Source: Clavaria fumosa
Taxonomy: Eukaryota; Basidiomycota; Agaricomycetes; Agaricales; Clavariaceae
Direction of reading: 5' to 3'
DNA: 64,000 nt
NCBI GenBank assembly: GCA_951802425.1
Contig: OX637796.1
Location: 2,418,001-2,482,000, forward strand
The position numbers were made by a program, and so were the translations under genes. The notes under the pieces were generated by a model that was not told where the DNA came from, made no database searches, and worked only from the letters and a program-made list of their open reading frames with translations. This document shows, piece after piece, positions 54,099-64,000 of the stretch (positions within the stretch are counted from its first letter, which is position 1; the number at the start of each line of letters is the position of its first letter).

Positions 54099-55427
54099 TC
54101 AGCCCGCGAACGGGTAACGCCATGTGCCCCCCTTATACTGTCCAGCCAAATCAACGACGAACAGGTGGCCCGAGTCCGGATACATCACTTGTCTAGTGGC
54201 GTCGCCCCCTACCGCCCCACAATGGGCTGAAGTGACATACAATTGATCTTCATTGGGGCCTGCCAAAGTGTTGCACATGGTCTATTAGCACAAGCCAGAA
54301 CCCAAAGAAGAGGGGAGAGAACAAAGGCCATCGTTCTCTTCTTACCTCCGAAGCAGCACGCGGTGATGTTGCGCGCCGTCGGAAAATGTATCTCGGCGTC
54401 AATTTCCCCTTTGAGATTATACCGCACCACCTTTGAGCCTCCCCATCTAATGAATCAGGACTCAGTCTAAATAAGGCCCCGGAAACATATCCACACGAAC
54501 CGTGCACTCCACACGCCTCCCTCAATATCAATGCACAATCCATCACAGTACGTTCTTTCGGGCATTCCTTGCGCAAGCGCATCAACAAAAATACGGCGAT
54601 TGGACAGATCTCCGTCCTTGTAATCATATGCGTGGATCAAGTTGACTAAAGAATCGGTGAAATAACTAGAAATCGACTTGGACATTCAACGCTCGCATAT
54701 CGGATGATAAGAAACTCACAAAGTTTTCTGATCTGCGCTCCATCCCATGCCGTTCGAGTCCTACAATACATGTGAACATTGTTCCGGTAAGGCCCATGGT
54801 ACCGTACCGTAAACGGCCCGCTGTCGACGACAACACAACTGCCATCATGAGGATCATATCGGTACAATTGTCCTGGGATGTTATGCTCCTTTGACTCCAG
54901 CGTTCCCGCAAAGAAGCGGCCTTCTCTGTCACACGCGCCGTCGTTGAAGCGAACGTGTGCTTCCCAGTCCTTTGACAGCGGCGTGCTGATATACCGAATC
55001 TCATTCCCTTCAAGGATAGCGAAACCGCGAGCGGCCGCACACGCCAGCTACAAGAAGATATGACTCACGACTCACGCGTGGTTGGACTCAGCACTCACGC
55101 CTTGACCGTTTGCTCGCAAAGCAAGGCAAGTGACAGGTTCAGGATATTCTTCGAATTTGAGTTCTAGATCGGTCGTGTTGAGATGATAAACCTGTGACGA
55201 GCAGCTTGGTCAGCGCGGGACACCGAGACAGGCAAGGCATTCACTCTATTTTGTGATATGTCCACAAAATGCAAAGTTGATGTCGCTGGATCATACAGCG
55301 GACCTTTAGGTATAACGTCGGTTAGCCATGGCTGCCAGGACGAGCGGGTCGTCGCATCACCTTCCCCAAGTGTACAGCCTACTTTTAGCAGGGGATTGTT
55401 AACAGTAATCCGTTTGATGGTGGCCAT
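54099..55427 (-). CDS. SMP-30/gluconolactonase/regucalcin-like protein
   Basis: A six-bladed beta-propeller hydrolase family acting on sugar lactones with a divalent metal. The start MATIKRITVNNPLLKVGCTL is at 55427. Removing a 57-nt intron (55304-55360) produces LGEGPLYDPATSTLHFVDIS, restoring the metal-ligand Glu. Further blocks: LACAAARGFAILEGNEIRYI, VRFNDGACDREGRFFAGTLE (second metal site), GQLYRYDPHDGSCVVVDSG, YFTDSLVNLIHAYDYKDGDL and YCDGLCIDIEGGVWSARWGG. The final exon reads EDQLYVTSAHCGAVGGDATR and ends GGTWRYPFAG at TGA (54099-54101). About seven exons. The substrate cannot be inferred. Confidence 0.88.
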
Positions 55428-55797
55428 GTCTGCGGAGAGTGAAGACCGTGAATCGCATTCATAAATACCCATCTATTTCATTCCGGGGCGCAACTAGATG
55501 AGACACGTTGCGTCCACAGGGTATTGCTGCACCTGATGTTTCAAGAAATAATGGACAATGGAACTGCTCGAAGAACGGGTTCTAAAGGGTCTGCAGACTT
55601 ATCTGGTCCCTTAGAAAGCGGCGGTATCTCATCCCAAATTGGAGCACGAAGGAATTCATCTGGCTTATCACAGCAAAGGATTGACAGGCGACCATGAGAT
55701 CTAGATTATCCAGAAGACACGTGGAGCACTACAGTACAGTGTTCCCCTCACAAGATACTTTTATCGTGCTATGAGAGTGAATCAGTTGAGGTCGCTA
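55428..55797. other. Spacer between SMP-30-like promoter and ACP 3' end
   Basis: About 370 bp with the promoter of the SMP-30-like gene and the 3' UTR of the acyl carrier protein gene. Nothing else is seen. Confidence 0.45.
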
Positions 55798-56355
55798 TCA
55801 GCAAATTCCGGGACGCATACCTTCCGATGTTTTGGTAATATAATCAATTGCTAAAAGGAGGGGACGGTGAACACCGGTGAATTCTCGGTGGCAAATGACA
55901 GCTTTGTACCTTGTTGCACCGTTTGAATTTCATCTGCCTCGGCGTCAGGGATCTCGATGGAAAATTCCTAGACACAGGTATCAGGAGCAAGCGGCGAGAA
56001 ATGGCTCATTTGAGTGTGTCTTGCCTCCTCTATAGCCATGACGACCTCAACGGAATCAAGACTATCCAACCCAAGGTCTTTTGCGAAAGAAGACGCTGGT
56101 GTGAGCTGGAAATAAGGTGGACAAGAGTGAACACTCCGGAGAGTAAATGTGACGGAGCGGATAAAATACCTTTGTGCCATCGATTTTTTCAAAGCCGTGA
56201 AGGACATCCAGGACGCGTTTCTGTATGACTTCTTTCGTCAAACCTGACGAGGAGGCATACCCAAAACGCCATATGTTGTTTATTCTGTGTCTGGAGACAT
56301 CGAGCACAGGACGCCTAAGTGAGGCAGCGCGCAATCCGAGTCGGAAGAACGACAT
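55798..56355 (-). CDS. ACP1: Mitochondrial acyl carrier protein
   Basis: Carries acyl chains on phosphopantetheine for mitochondrial fatty-acid and lipoate synthesis and is a complex I accessory subunit. It starts at 56355 with an Arg-rich presequence (MSFFRLGLRAASLRRPVLDV). After an intron, LTPASSFAKDLGLDSLDSVE contains the modified Ser (DSLDS). The next intron (55968-56024) has a GC donor; removing it joins VVMAIEE to EFSIEIPDAEADEIQTVQQ. The last exon supplies AIDYITKTSEGMRPGIC. Length and motif order fit the family well. Confidence 0.93.
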
Positions 56356-57042
56356 GCCAAGTGTTAGCTCTCCGAAAGGAGCCAAGGAAGCTGCTGACTA
56401 AACTCAGCGGACTTTGAATTTCACTGCTACGACCGACACACACACACACGCGCAAGTTCGTCGAGTGTCGACGTTGACGGGTTGAACCGTTCGCAAGCCT
56501 TCTTCGCATGCAACAGAATTGCTTTATCGTCGATCCACCCTCTGTGTGTGCTTCAGATAGACGTGTGGTTCTTTCGTATGGTTCGGAGAGTTCCGAGAAA
56601 CCTCGCACTGGATTACGCGAACGACTCAGGGTTGCCGGTTCTCTGTAGGCTAGGTTCAGGGACTTTCCCCACAGGAGTGCGCATACGTATCACAGTACTC
56701 ACCCCCGATCATGTTCACTACTTTTCAACGCACAGCTGTTGAGTATCATCACCCCGCGCGATCAGGGTATGGTCAGCCCACCATTTGATTGCCATCAGTC
56801 CGGCCGTGTGTGTGAAATGTGTACCGAGCAACTCAAACAGCATATGTTGGCTATCGATCGACCCTCCAGATTTACTCCTCTCATTTATCTCTACGTCTCG
56901 GTTTGATACATGTCTAGCGCCACCAAATCTGACTGGGGATGGTTAGCGATGTGTTTGCGTGAACGTGAACGACAACCATTTCGACCGCATATTACGTCAG
57001 CAAGCCCATTCTCTTGTCTCTCGAAGGCGAAAAACTAGAACC
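56356..57042. promoter_or_regulatory. Divergent spacer, ACP / bL17m
   Basis: About 690 bp between two divergent nuclear genes for mitochondrial proteins. It has a short CA-type repeat on the plus strand near 56436-56452. Co-regulation is possible but not shown by any site I can name. Confidence 0.45.
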
Positions 57043-58078
57043 ATGAAGCATGGTGTCGCGTTTCGCAAGTTCTCGAGGACAATGTCTCACAGAGACTTGA
57101 TGCTGCGGTACGCCCAAGATTGCATCGTGTGGCCGTCCCCTTGAACCTTCTCCAGGAATCTGGTTACTTCCCTGTTTGAGCACGAGCAGATCAAGACCAC
57201 TTTACCTAAAGCGAAGGACACAGCGCGGTTGGCAGAGAAGGTGAACTTTCTGCCATTTTTCAACCTTAAATACGCAGACGAATATCCCTTATGAAAGATT
57301 ATCACCCTCGGGAAGCGGGGCGACCGACCCGCATATGAACGTGCCTCCGCTTTCATACTTAATGCAGCTCTACTACCAAAGATATTCAGCACGTTTGCGG
57401 AAAGATACGCCAACAGGCAGGGGGGGTACACTCGTATACACAAGTTCGGTCACCGTCCAGGAGACAACGCACCCCATGCGATCCTGGAGCTCGTCGACAA
57501 CCCCCGGGATCTGCGGTTCAACATGACCGCGCGCGCCGTGGGCTGGGAACTTCTCCGTGAGACCCTCAGATCGGAGCGGCCGCTCTCGCTTGTCAATCGC
57601 GGAATACAAAATGTGGACGAGTTCATCCGCAAGGAGCGAAACGCCCCAAATGACGGGACCCTGAGGGACAAGACGCGTTGGAATTTGCAGAAGGCCCTCA
57701 AATTTCGAGGGGACAACGCAGTGAGGGACCTGGCCAAGAAGACCGTCGACTACATTGTGAGTTCATGGTGCGACCTGTCTGTGATTGACCTTCTGATTGA
57801 TGGGGTGCTGACCAACGCAGGATTCTTTATTGGCACGACCTGTGCTTATGATGAAGGCTCTCAGAAGCGAACTAACGCCTGAAATATCGGACAGTGCTGA
57901 GAGGTCCAGAGGTTCGCCCACGGGAGGTGCTGGTCACAGGTTACCAGGCGAGAAGGCGAGCGCCTTGACACTAGCGCAACAGGCCCTAGGCCGACCAAAA
58001 TGGCGGCGACGGAGTTCGCGAACTGACGCAGGATCGAGAGTGCTATCTGGCAAGACTCTCCTACATGAGTCAAGATAG
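57043..58078 (+). CDS. MRPL8: Mitochondrial large-subunit ribosomal protein bL17m
   Basis: Starts [20 protein letters not shown]. An intron after LMLR leads to [20 protein letters not shown], then DTARLAEK, and after another intron [40 protein letters not shown] and [20 protein letters not shown]. That is the full bL17 core. A fungal extension follows ([40 protein letters not shown]). One more intron (57757-57821) leads to a basic C-terminal exon ending LLHESR at TAG (58076-58078). All phases agree. Confidence 0.92.
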
Positions 58079-58608
58079 CAGATATACAATGTGCATGCTT
58101 TTCCGGTTATGATCCATAAGCCCAAATACGTTCACCATGCCCAACTTGAGTATGACCCCCGTTGTGGCTTGTGATAACTGCAAAGAAGATTGGCCGACTT
58201 GATATTGATACCAGGACGTAAACGGCTGTCCTGTATGCCTCTTTGAGAACAGATTTTTGAAGCAGATAAAGCTGCATGGTTCAACCTTGAATTCGCGAGA
58301 CACTTCATACGATAAGGCAACACTCAGAAGATTTCAACAAGGAAAGTAACGGATACAAAATTTGCTCCCTGGCTGCCATACGACGCATTACTTTGTTTTT
58401 CCTCGCATGCAACAGGAACTTGGTGTGCACTACGCATTACAAGTGTGTCGGATAGTCGTAGTCGAACAGCTGCTGGCTGTTGTAACAAGTACCACGTCGA
58501 AACAAACAGTAAAGGAACATTCTCTCCCGCCGGCGAGGGATCCCGAACTGCACAAGAATGAATAAAGCTGATATCAGGCAATTCCTTGTGTCGTACCTCT
58601 TCGCGCCG
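58079..58608. other. Convergent spacer, bL17m / small basidiomycete protein
   Basis: About 530 bp containing both 3' UTRs. ORFs here have no family features. Confidence 0.5.
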
Positions 58609-59050
58609 CTAAGGGTCGTCCCACAAGCAGAAGCGATAATCTCGCCATAGCAGGTCCACCGTAACTCCATGCACAGGCGAGGATGAACGCGGATGCGTGG
58701 AGCCTGTAGGACCGCCGAGAAACAGGTGCGAAATGTCACACTGTGTATCTCTCCATGTTCTTGCACTAAGGCGGATTTGGAGTTGAGTGATGGAGCCGAC
58801 GGACGTAAAAAAAATTTAAAAAAAACAAAAGAATGACACACGTTATATTTGCCACCTTTGAATGCAACTTTAACGCGTATCGATATATCGAGCCAGCATC
58901 TAATATCAGCGTCACGCTTTCCCCTGGACGCAGCATCACGATGGCACCCGCGGTCCGGCCATAGTCTCGCAGTAGCTGCACGGTCGCGCAGCTTCGGGTA
59001 TCGTTGGTGAAGCTCAGAAGAACTTCGTAGGATTGGACGGGAGTAGGCAT
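58609..59050 (-). CDS. Small uncharacterised protein, probably basidiomycete-specific
   Basis: Two exons. Exon 1 (58840 to 59050) encodes MPTPVQSYEVLLSFTNDTRS, then LRPGESVTLILDAGSIYRYA and LKLHSKVANI. The intron has an A/T-rich core (about 58795-58830). Exon 2 reads ARTWRDTQCDISHLF, then HGVTVDLLWRDYRFCLWDDP and TAG (58609-58611). The whole is about 125 residues with beta-rich character, no TM segment and no signal peptide. The pattern of a beta-sandwich-like half plus a WRD(Y/R)RF ending is one I associate with hypothetical proteins of mushrooms. No function can be stated. A longer single ORF in another frame (58437-59279) is a shadow. Confidence 0.68.
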
Positions 59051-60110
59051 GTTCAAGGGAGACGGTTTTTGACTTTTTGTTCTTTTCTTTGATGTGAGGT
59101 GTCAACAACAGAGTGCGCCTTTTGTGTGCCAGGTAGCCAGGGAGACGGTGTGAAGACGTGGAAAAAGGTACAATAACAATAACAACAAAAAGCGGGGCAA
59201 AGGTGGGGATCGACGATAGGGCTCTGCGTTTGCGACCACGGCAAGATGGGCTCGAACCTGAGACACGGACGCCGAACATGCCCTGCCCTAGTCCTTCGCG
59301 CGGAACGGCGGTTTGTTCCGAGGATTGACTGGTGCGATGTTCGTTTGCTGGGGAATCACTTGTCGCTACACGAGGAACAGTCGTGCCAGAGCCCGCTTAG
59401 AAGGAGTGTCCCTCCGGCAGCCGTAGAGACGGGAGCCGGACTGGAGCATCGAGCATCAGTTCGTTGCCACGTTGGGATTCTCTTATTGTCGGCCGATGGG
59501 AAATGCAGAGACGGACAAGGGCCGCCCCGAAATTTCGGGTAAGACTTGGAGGATTTGGGCAAGAAGAGTGAGAACCTCTCACAGCGATAATGCTCAGGAC
59601 TTAAAGACAACCGCGCAGCTACAATGAGGCTGAGGTGTTGAAACGGGGGACACGGAGGACACGGAACAGTTGGGCGACTTATTTGGGAAGAAGCCTGGGT
59701 TGGTCATTGCTCGTCTTGTGAAAATTTCGCCCAACTTGTCTCGTCTATCAAAAATTACTGGTTATGGCCATCGAGAGTCATCCAAAGCCAGGTGGTTTCA
59801 AGCAGTATACTCTCAGGGATGATGCAACGTGCATGCTGATGCTCCTGGTGAAAGCGTTATTTGGGGCCGCAACGTTTCTTGAGGGCCAGGGGTGCACAAT
59901 GCATTGCTCTACCTGATTCACGAACAATACACGCTGAAAGCAGCTCCAATAGGACAAAGATCCATCGTTCAATTTTCACGACTTAGTTTACATGATGCGT
60001 ATGGTTCGTGCGGTGTCGTAACAGACACAGGGAGAAAATAGAGGCGTCCGTTAATAACGTACATGCTAGTGAGCGTACGCGGTCAGCCACTTCATGTAAA
60101 AGCGACATTT
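59051..60110. other. 1-kb intergenic region
   Basis: Upstream of the small protein gene on the left and downstream of the membrane protein on the right. A 98-codon ORF at 59246-59542 has no family features. I looked for a tRNA near 59240 and rejected it. Confidence 0.5.
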
Positions 60111-61130
60111 TTATTTCCCTACCTCATAATATGAGGTACTATATTGTGCTCGTCCAGCAGCTGGTGCCTGTCCCGCATAACCACCAGGTTGCGAGGGACC
60201 TGTATAAGAATTGCCAGGTTGCGTCCGTTCCGCATAATAATCGTCCGTTCCAGCTGCGTAATTGCCAGCGTACGCCTGACTCGTGTAACCACCAGGATAC
60301 GTGGGTGCGTAAGGAGCGTATGTCGGGGCAGAATTGTCGTACGTCATGCCGCCGTTTGGCTTCTCATCAGAGTCGCTCAAATCTCCTGAAGACCGAAGGT
60401 CTCCTGCCGATTTAGACTGGAGGGGAATGTCGGTGTATTCAGCGTGCGCATCTTGTTGGGAAGTGGAATACGAAGAAAGAAGAATCCAAAGGTACAACTG
60501 GAGGGGGAACATTATCAAAGAAAGAATATGAGATGAATGGAGTGTGCCCACCTGGAAGATTGCGAGTAGAAGCCACAGGCCACCCATGAGACCAATATCG
60601 ACCCAAGGGAAGATGTCACATAGGGTTTTCCCCTCTGAGGAGGTGTCGCCAGTACTAGGGAAGAAATCTCTCTCACACCTCGTTCGGGCCGCGGTATGGT
60701 TGGTTGCTGAGAGGATGATCCAAACAGCGGAGATAGAGAAGGCGGCAGTTGCCACTAAAGAGTGGAGAGTAACGTATCGGCGAAATAAGATAGGCCTTTC
60801 CTGCTGTCGACGTCAGAAGGCAGCGTCTATCAGACTATGTTGACTGACCATGGCAACACCGAAATAACCCATTATTTGGATACCAGCTCCAACATAACAG
60901 ATGATGGCCAGGACAATGGGTGCGGCAACAGGGGTTGCGGCACCGACGACTGCACTCATGCGTTAGGGTGAGCTGAGGAAGCTGAAATTGTAGAAGACAA
61001 ACGCACTGTGTGGAGTCGCGACAGACAACGTACCCACGGTGGTGAACAAGGCTAGTTGTTCAGTCAAAATGGTGTAGATGCCAGCATTGACGAGCGGGAT
61101 AGCGCAGCAGCAATAATCGCGAGGTTTCAT
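60111..61130 (-). CDS. Four-TM membrane protein of basidiomycete type
   Basis: Starts MKPRDYCCCAIPLVNAGIYT at 61130, with a Cys cluster that may be palmitoylated. TM1 is ILTEQLALFTTVGTLSVA and TM2 is VLAIICYVGAGIQIMGYFGV. After an intron TM3 is LVATAAFSISAVWIILSA. A loop with two Cys (TRCERDFF and KTLCDIF) leads to TM4, GLMGGLWLLLAIFQ. A final hydrophobic segment (LQLYLWILLSSY) precedes a Tyr/Pro/Gly/Ala-rich cytosolic tail ending TSYYEVGK. Topology resembles tetraspanin or MARVEL proteins, but I see no diagnostic CCG motif. It may act in the plasma membrane or in eisosome-like domains; this is a guess. Confidence 0.78.
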
Positions 61131-61392
61131 GTCGAGAAGTTAGAACTTGACTTGAGTCTCAAACAGCGTCAATAGATGTTGAGAGTAGTAGAAGAGAAGC
61201 GGATGCGGTGTTGCACAGACTTCGGTCGTTAACAAACAGCGCCGTCGTCGTCAATAGAGAGAGGAGAGAACAGGTTGCGACAAGCAACCGCAATCAGCGC
61301 AGCCACGCCTGTGCCAACGTGACTTTGACTTATGGCTCCACCAGCGCAGAACACATAAGCGGTCAATTTCACAACAAACGATAACCACCACC
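61131..61392. promoter_or_regulatory. Divergent promoter, four-TM protein / ML-domain protein
   Basis: About 260 bp between two divergent start codons, so regulatory sequences are likely shared. No clear TATA box is seen on either strand. Confidence 0.45.
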
Positions 61393-62134
61393 ATGACCCG
61401 TTTTGCTATACTACTTCTCCTCATCTCTGCATTCGTTAGCTCTGTCTTTGCAAGTGCAATAGTACTGAACGAACCCGTGCATTCTACTGATTCATGGTCA
61501 TACGACAATTGTGGTGTGGTTCGAATCATACGCTCTATGGCGTTGAAAATGACACTCTTACTCCAGGTACACAATCAGACTATGTCGTGATCAAGTCAAT
61601 CCGACTCTCACCGGATCCTCCAAAGCCTGGAAATAACCTCACGGTCACAGTCAATGCAGATGTAAACCGGAAAGTAGTGGTAAAGCAGACTCCTTTGTCG
61701 CATTATCTGTTTCTTATCGACGTATTGGCCATGTTTAGGAGGGTGCATATGCGGATGTCTCAGTCAAACTAGGTGTCATCAAGCTGATTCAGAAAACATT
61801 CGATCTTTGTGAGGAAGCGTAAGTATTTGTCATATCAATGAGCTGCGCACCTGATAATCTGCGCTCCCAGTCGCAACGCCAAAGCCACAATTCAATGCCC
61901 TGTAGAACCAGGCCCCTACGTGGTAGAACAGAATGTATTGTTACCGAAGGAAATTCCCCGAGGTGTGTTCGATTCTGCGCCGCCCTCAATCCCTTGGAAC
62001 TTAACTTTCGATTTTCAGGCAAATTCTCGATTGACGTCAAGGGCTTTGCGGTAGACGACAAAGAATTATTCTGCTTGGTTATCAAAGTCAACTTTCTCCC
62101 GCGTTTCCCTCATTTTGACCTCTGGACATCATAA
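61393..62134 (+). CDS. ML-domain (NPC2-like) phosphatidylglycerol/phosphatidylinositol transfer protein
   Basis: A secreted or vacuolar lipid-binding protein of the MD-2-related family. The signal peptide is FAILLLLISAFVSSVFASA. The key first intron is 52 nt (61512-61563), giving WSYDNCGTQSDYVVIKSIRL and SPDPPKPGNNLTVTVNADVN. Later exons give EGAYADVSVKLGVIKLIQKT, FDLCEEA, NAKATIQCPVEPGPYVVEQN and FSIDVKGFAVDDKELFCLVI. The Cys pairs expected for the ML fold are present. Reading through the first intron gives a false frameshift. It ends at TAA (62132-62134). Confidence 0.92.
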
Positions 62135-62411
62135 ATGCGAGTCCATTGCTGTTTGGCCGAAATAGAAAGACGTTTCTCGTTCTAGCTCCACATCATGCTG
62201 CTCCACATTTTACTCTCCACGTTACATTTCTTGTCCAGTAGTAACGCAACCTTTCTAGTACATGCACTTGTTACCCACGCTTCTGCTATTCCTTGAGCTG
62301 ACGCCCTTGACTGAGCCTGACACCTCATTTTGTGATGCAATTATACACTGCGTGACGACAAAATCGACCACCATCGAGAAAACATTGAATTTCGAATTTG
62401 CGGTTCGGAAG

Positions 62412-64000
62412 ATGCCAAAAGCGTCGAAAAAACGGAAGACAAAGGCGGCGGAATTTGCGGTATTATTCACTATGTGAGGAGTGGTTCATCCGTTTACGCA
62501 GGCTCAATTTTCAGAAAGCAAAGCTAAAGCTGGGTAAAGGGAAGCGACAGGCTAGCAATGCGGTTGACACGTCCTTCAAAGCGAGATGTGAGTGCCAACT
62601 AGTGATGGCTCACTCTTCTAGACCATGATTCGCCCCAGCCATCGTTCTTCCTACCCAGACCATCGCTCTTGAACGAGAGCAAAGCACCCTGACTACAAAA
62701 CGAAAGCAGACGCTCGATGACCTCGTCTCTCACTTGAAGCACTTCGGTTCTGGACCTCGTCGTGGTGAGTGGTCAACGCTATGTACGGGCTTGCCCTGTG
62801 GGTCTATTGACTGTGCGAAACAATGCAGATGCCATCCTGGGCTTGAAAGAGCTTCTAGACACATACCCTGCGTTGATTCGGCCGTCGCTCACGACGCTCG
62901 TTAATGCTTGCGTCAGGCTTATCGTGGATGAAGTGAGAATCCCCTCCCTTCATCGGTCCTAGCGGCTAAAGCAATGTCCTACAGGAACAAATTGTGCGCA
63001 GAACCTTGCACTCCTTCTTCTCGTGGTTGTTACCTCGCGTACCCAAGGTGTGTGCCATTCCATACCGCGCAAGCCCCCTGCCTAAATTCGTATGTCCGAA
63101 GGAAGAGGTCCTCCCTCACGCTTCCTTGCTGGTCTTATTCACGACTTCCGCACAAACACACATCTTCCCTGAAATCCGCATTGACGCGGTTCGCTTCCTG
63201 AATCTCTGGCTGGAACATATACCACACGCACTAGTTGACGGCTGGTCTTCCGGCGGAAATAATCACGGCAGTCGGGTTTTAGACGGCTATCTCGGTATCT
63301 TGACCACGGGGACACGATTCAGGGAAGGAGATTGTGAGCGTCCACCGAGCTACAGTAACGTGTTGTGTTTTCAAATTATTTCAAGCTAGTATTACAGCGG
63401 CATCGACTGCCAGCGTTGTCCTCTCGCCTGCTGTGCGTTATAATTTTTTCCACGCCCCCTTCATCTTGCTGACGCCACCCCACGTCTACAGTCAAAACTT
63501 CTGGTTCTGAAGTCCCTGTCCCGCTTCTTACAAAGCGCCTTGTCTTTGACCAACAACCAGCGGTCAAATGCTCTGGATTGCCTTGAAACTGAGCCACGCG
63601 TTACATGGTATCTCGCTTCTTCGTTTGTCAGCCATGAGGCCTTGGAAGTCTTCGATCGTTTACTCCGGCCCACCTGGACGTCGAAGTCACCTCCTGTCTT
63701 GCGCTGTTGGAGCACAGACGTTGATGATGAGTCAGAACGAGAGTATACCGTTGGTCGTTACGAGTTGGCCACAGAGGCTTGTGGCGTGCCATGGTCTTTA
63801 CAACAATTGGGCGACGTCACAACACTTTCTGAACGGCTCACCGACATGAGTGCTTCTTCCATGGACACGGCCTCCTTTGTTGCAGTACGGAATTCTTCTT
63901 TCACTGATCATCTGAATATCTCATTTCTACGTGTTCTCTTTGCAGAAACTTGCGCATGCCCTGCATTCAACTATCGTCTCTACGATCCTCGATTGTTTGC
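62412..64000 (+). CDS. IPI1: Pre-rRNA-processing protein Ipi1/TEX10 (5' part, runs off window)
   Basis: Component of the Rix1 complex for ITS2 processing and 60S maturation. Start MPKASKKRKTKAAEFA at 62412; after an intron, KAKLKLGKGKRQASNAVDTS then FKAR. Next exons read TIALEREQSTLTTKRKQTLD and DLVSHLKHFGSGPRR, then DAILGLKELLDTYPALIRPS, RRTLHSFFSWLLPRV and TSAQTHIFPEIRIDAVRFLN. The order of an N-terminal basic motif and armadillo-like repeats matches Ipi1. The last visible exons (about 63494-63885 and 63947 onward) continue to the window edge. No stop codon is seen, so the 3' end is missing. Confidence 0.9.

Noticed and set aside
58437..59279. 280-codon minus-strand ORF
   Set aside because: It is in a different frame from the better supported two-exon small protein and crosses A/T-rich intron sequence.
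59221..59300. Possible tRNA on the minus strand (B-box-like GGTTCGAGCCC)
   Set aside because: The T-stem bases do not pair, and I found no matching acceptor stem or A box upstream.
61494..61570. Apparent 5-bp tandem duplication (TGTGGTGTGG) causing a frameshift in the ML-domain gene
   Set aside because: A 52-nt intron from GTGTGG to ACTCCAG (61512-61563) removes the problem and gives the family-typical DNCGTQSDYVVIKSI, so no mutation is needed.

Overview
The window is nuclear DNA from a filamentous basidiomycete, most likely an agaricomycete mushroom. I base this on short GT-AG introns (about 50-60 nt) in nearly every gene, compact spacing on both strands, and protein families typical of Basidiomycota (Rab5 with an acidic insert, Sls1, Dlt1-like, fungal Zn2Cys6 regulators, ERMES Mmm1). 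There are no bacterial operons, CRISPR arrays or intact mobile elements. The first gene (3' end only) and the last gene (IPI1/TEX10, 5' part) run off the window. Exon structures were inferred by eye from reading frame, splice sites and protein-family conservation.

Layout, left to right. 0-6.3 kb: an alginate-lyase-fold secreted protein, a Rab5 GTPase and an arrestin-related adaptor. 6.9-18.7 kb, including a visibly GC-rich stretch: ERMES subunit MMM1, a dual-specificity phosphatase with a very long disordered tail, cytochrome b5 reductase, a Dlt1-like membrane protein and mitochondrial SLS1. 18.7-30.5 kb: rRNA methyltransferase SPB1, a C2H2 protein, Rac1, and a large single-pass membrane protein. 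31.5-42.8 kb: two paralogous Zn2Cys6 regulators on the same strand, enclosing prephenate dehydratase, the CPSF30/YTH1 polyadenylation factor and a YjbQ/UPF0047 enzyme. 43-64 kb: an uncharacterised membrane-associated protein, a DH-domain Rho GEF, an Ngl2-like exonuclease, a NUFIP1-like snoRNP factor, a triple-KH protein, ribosomal protein uL13, an SMP-30/regucalcin-like protein, mitochondrial acyl carrier protein, mitochondrial ribosomal protein bL17, a small basidiomycete protein, a four-TM membrane protein, an ML/NPC2 lipid-binding protein, and IPI1.

Functional themes are housekeeping: ribosome biogenesis (SPB1, NUFIP1, IPI1, uL13), mitochondrial biogenesis (MMM1, SLS1, bL17, ACP), and small-GTPase signalling and trafficking (Rab5, Rac1, Rho GEF, arrestin). 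I see no dedicated novel pathway or gene cluster. The most unusual signal is gene structure. The first Zn2Cys6 gene needs a 5-nt and a 10-nt micro-exon, both checked against its paralogue 8 kb away. The UPF0047 gene carries 12-, 18- and 23-nt exons. Three introns are best explained as GC-AG, and several introns are multiples of three without an in-frame stop.
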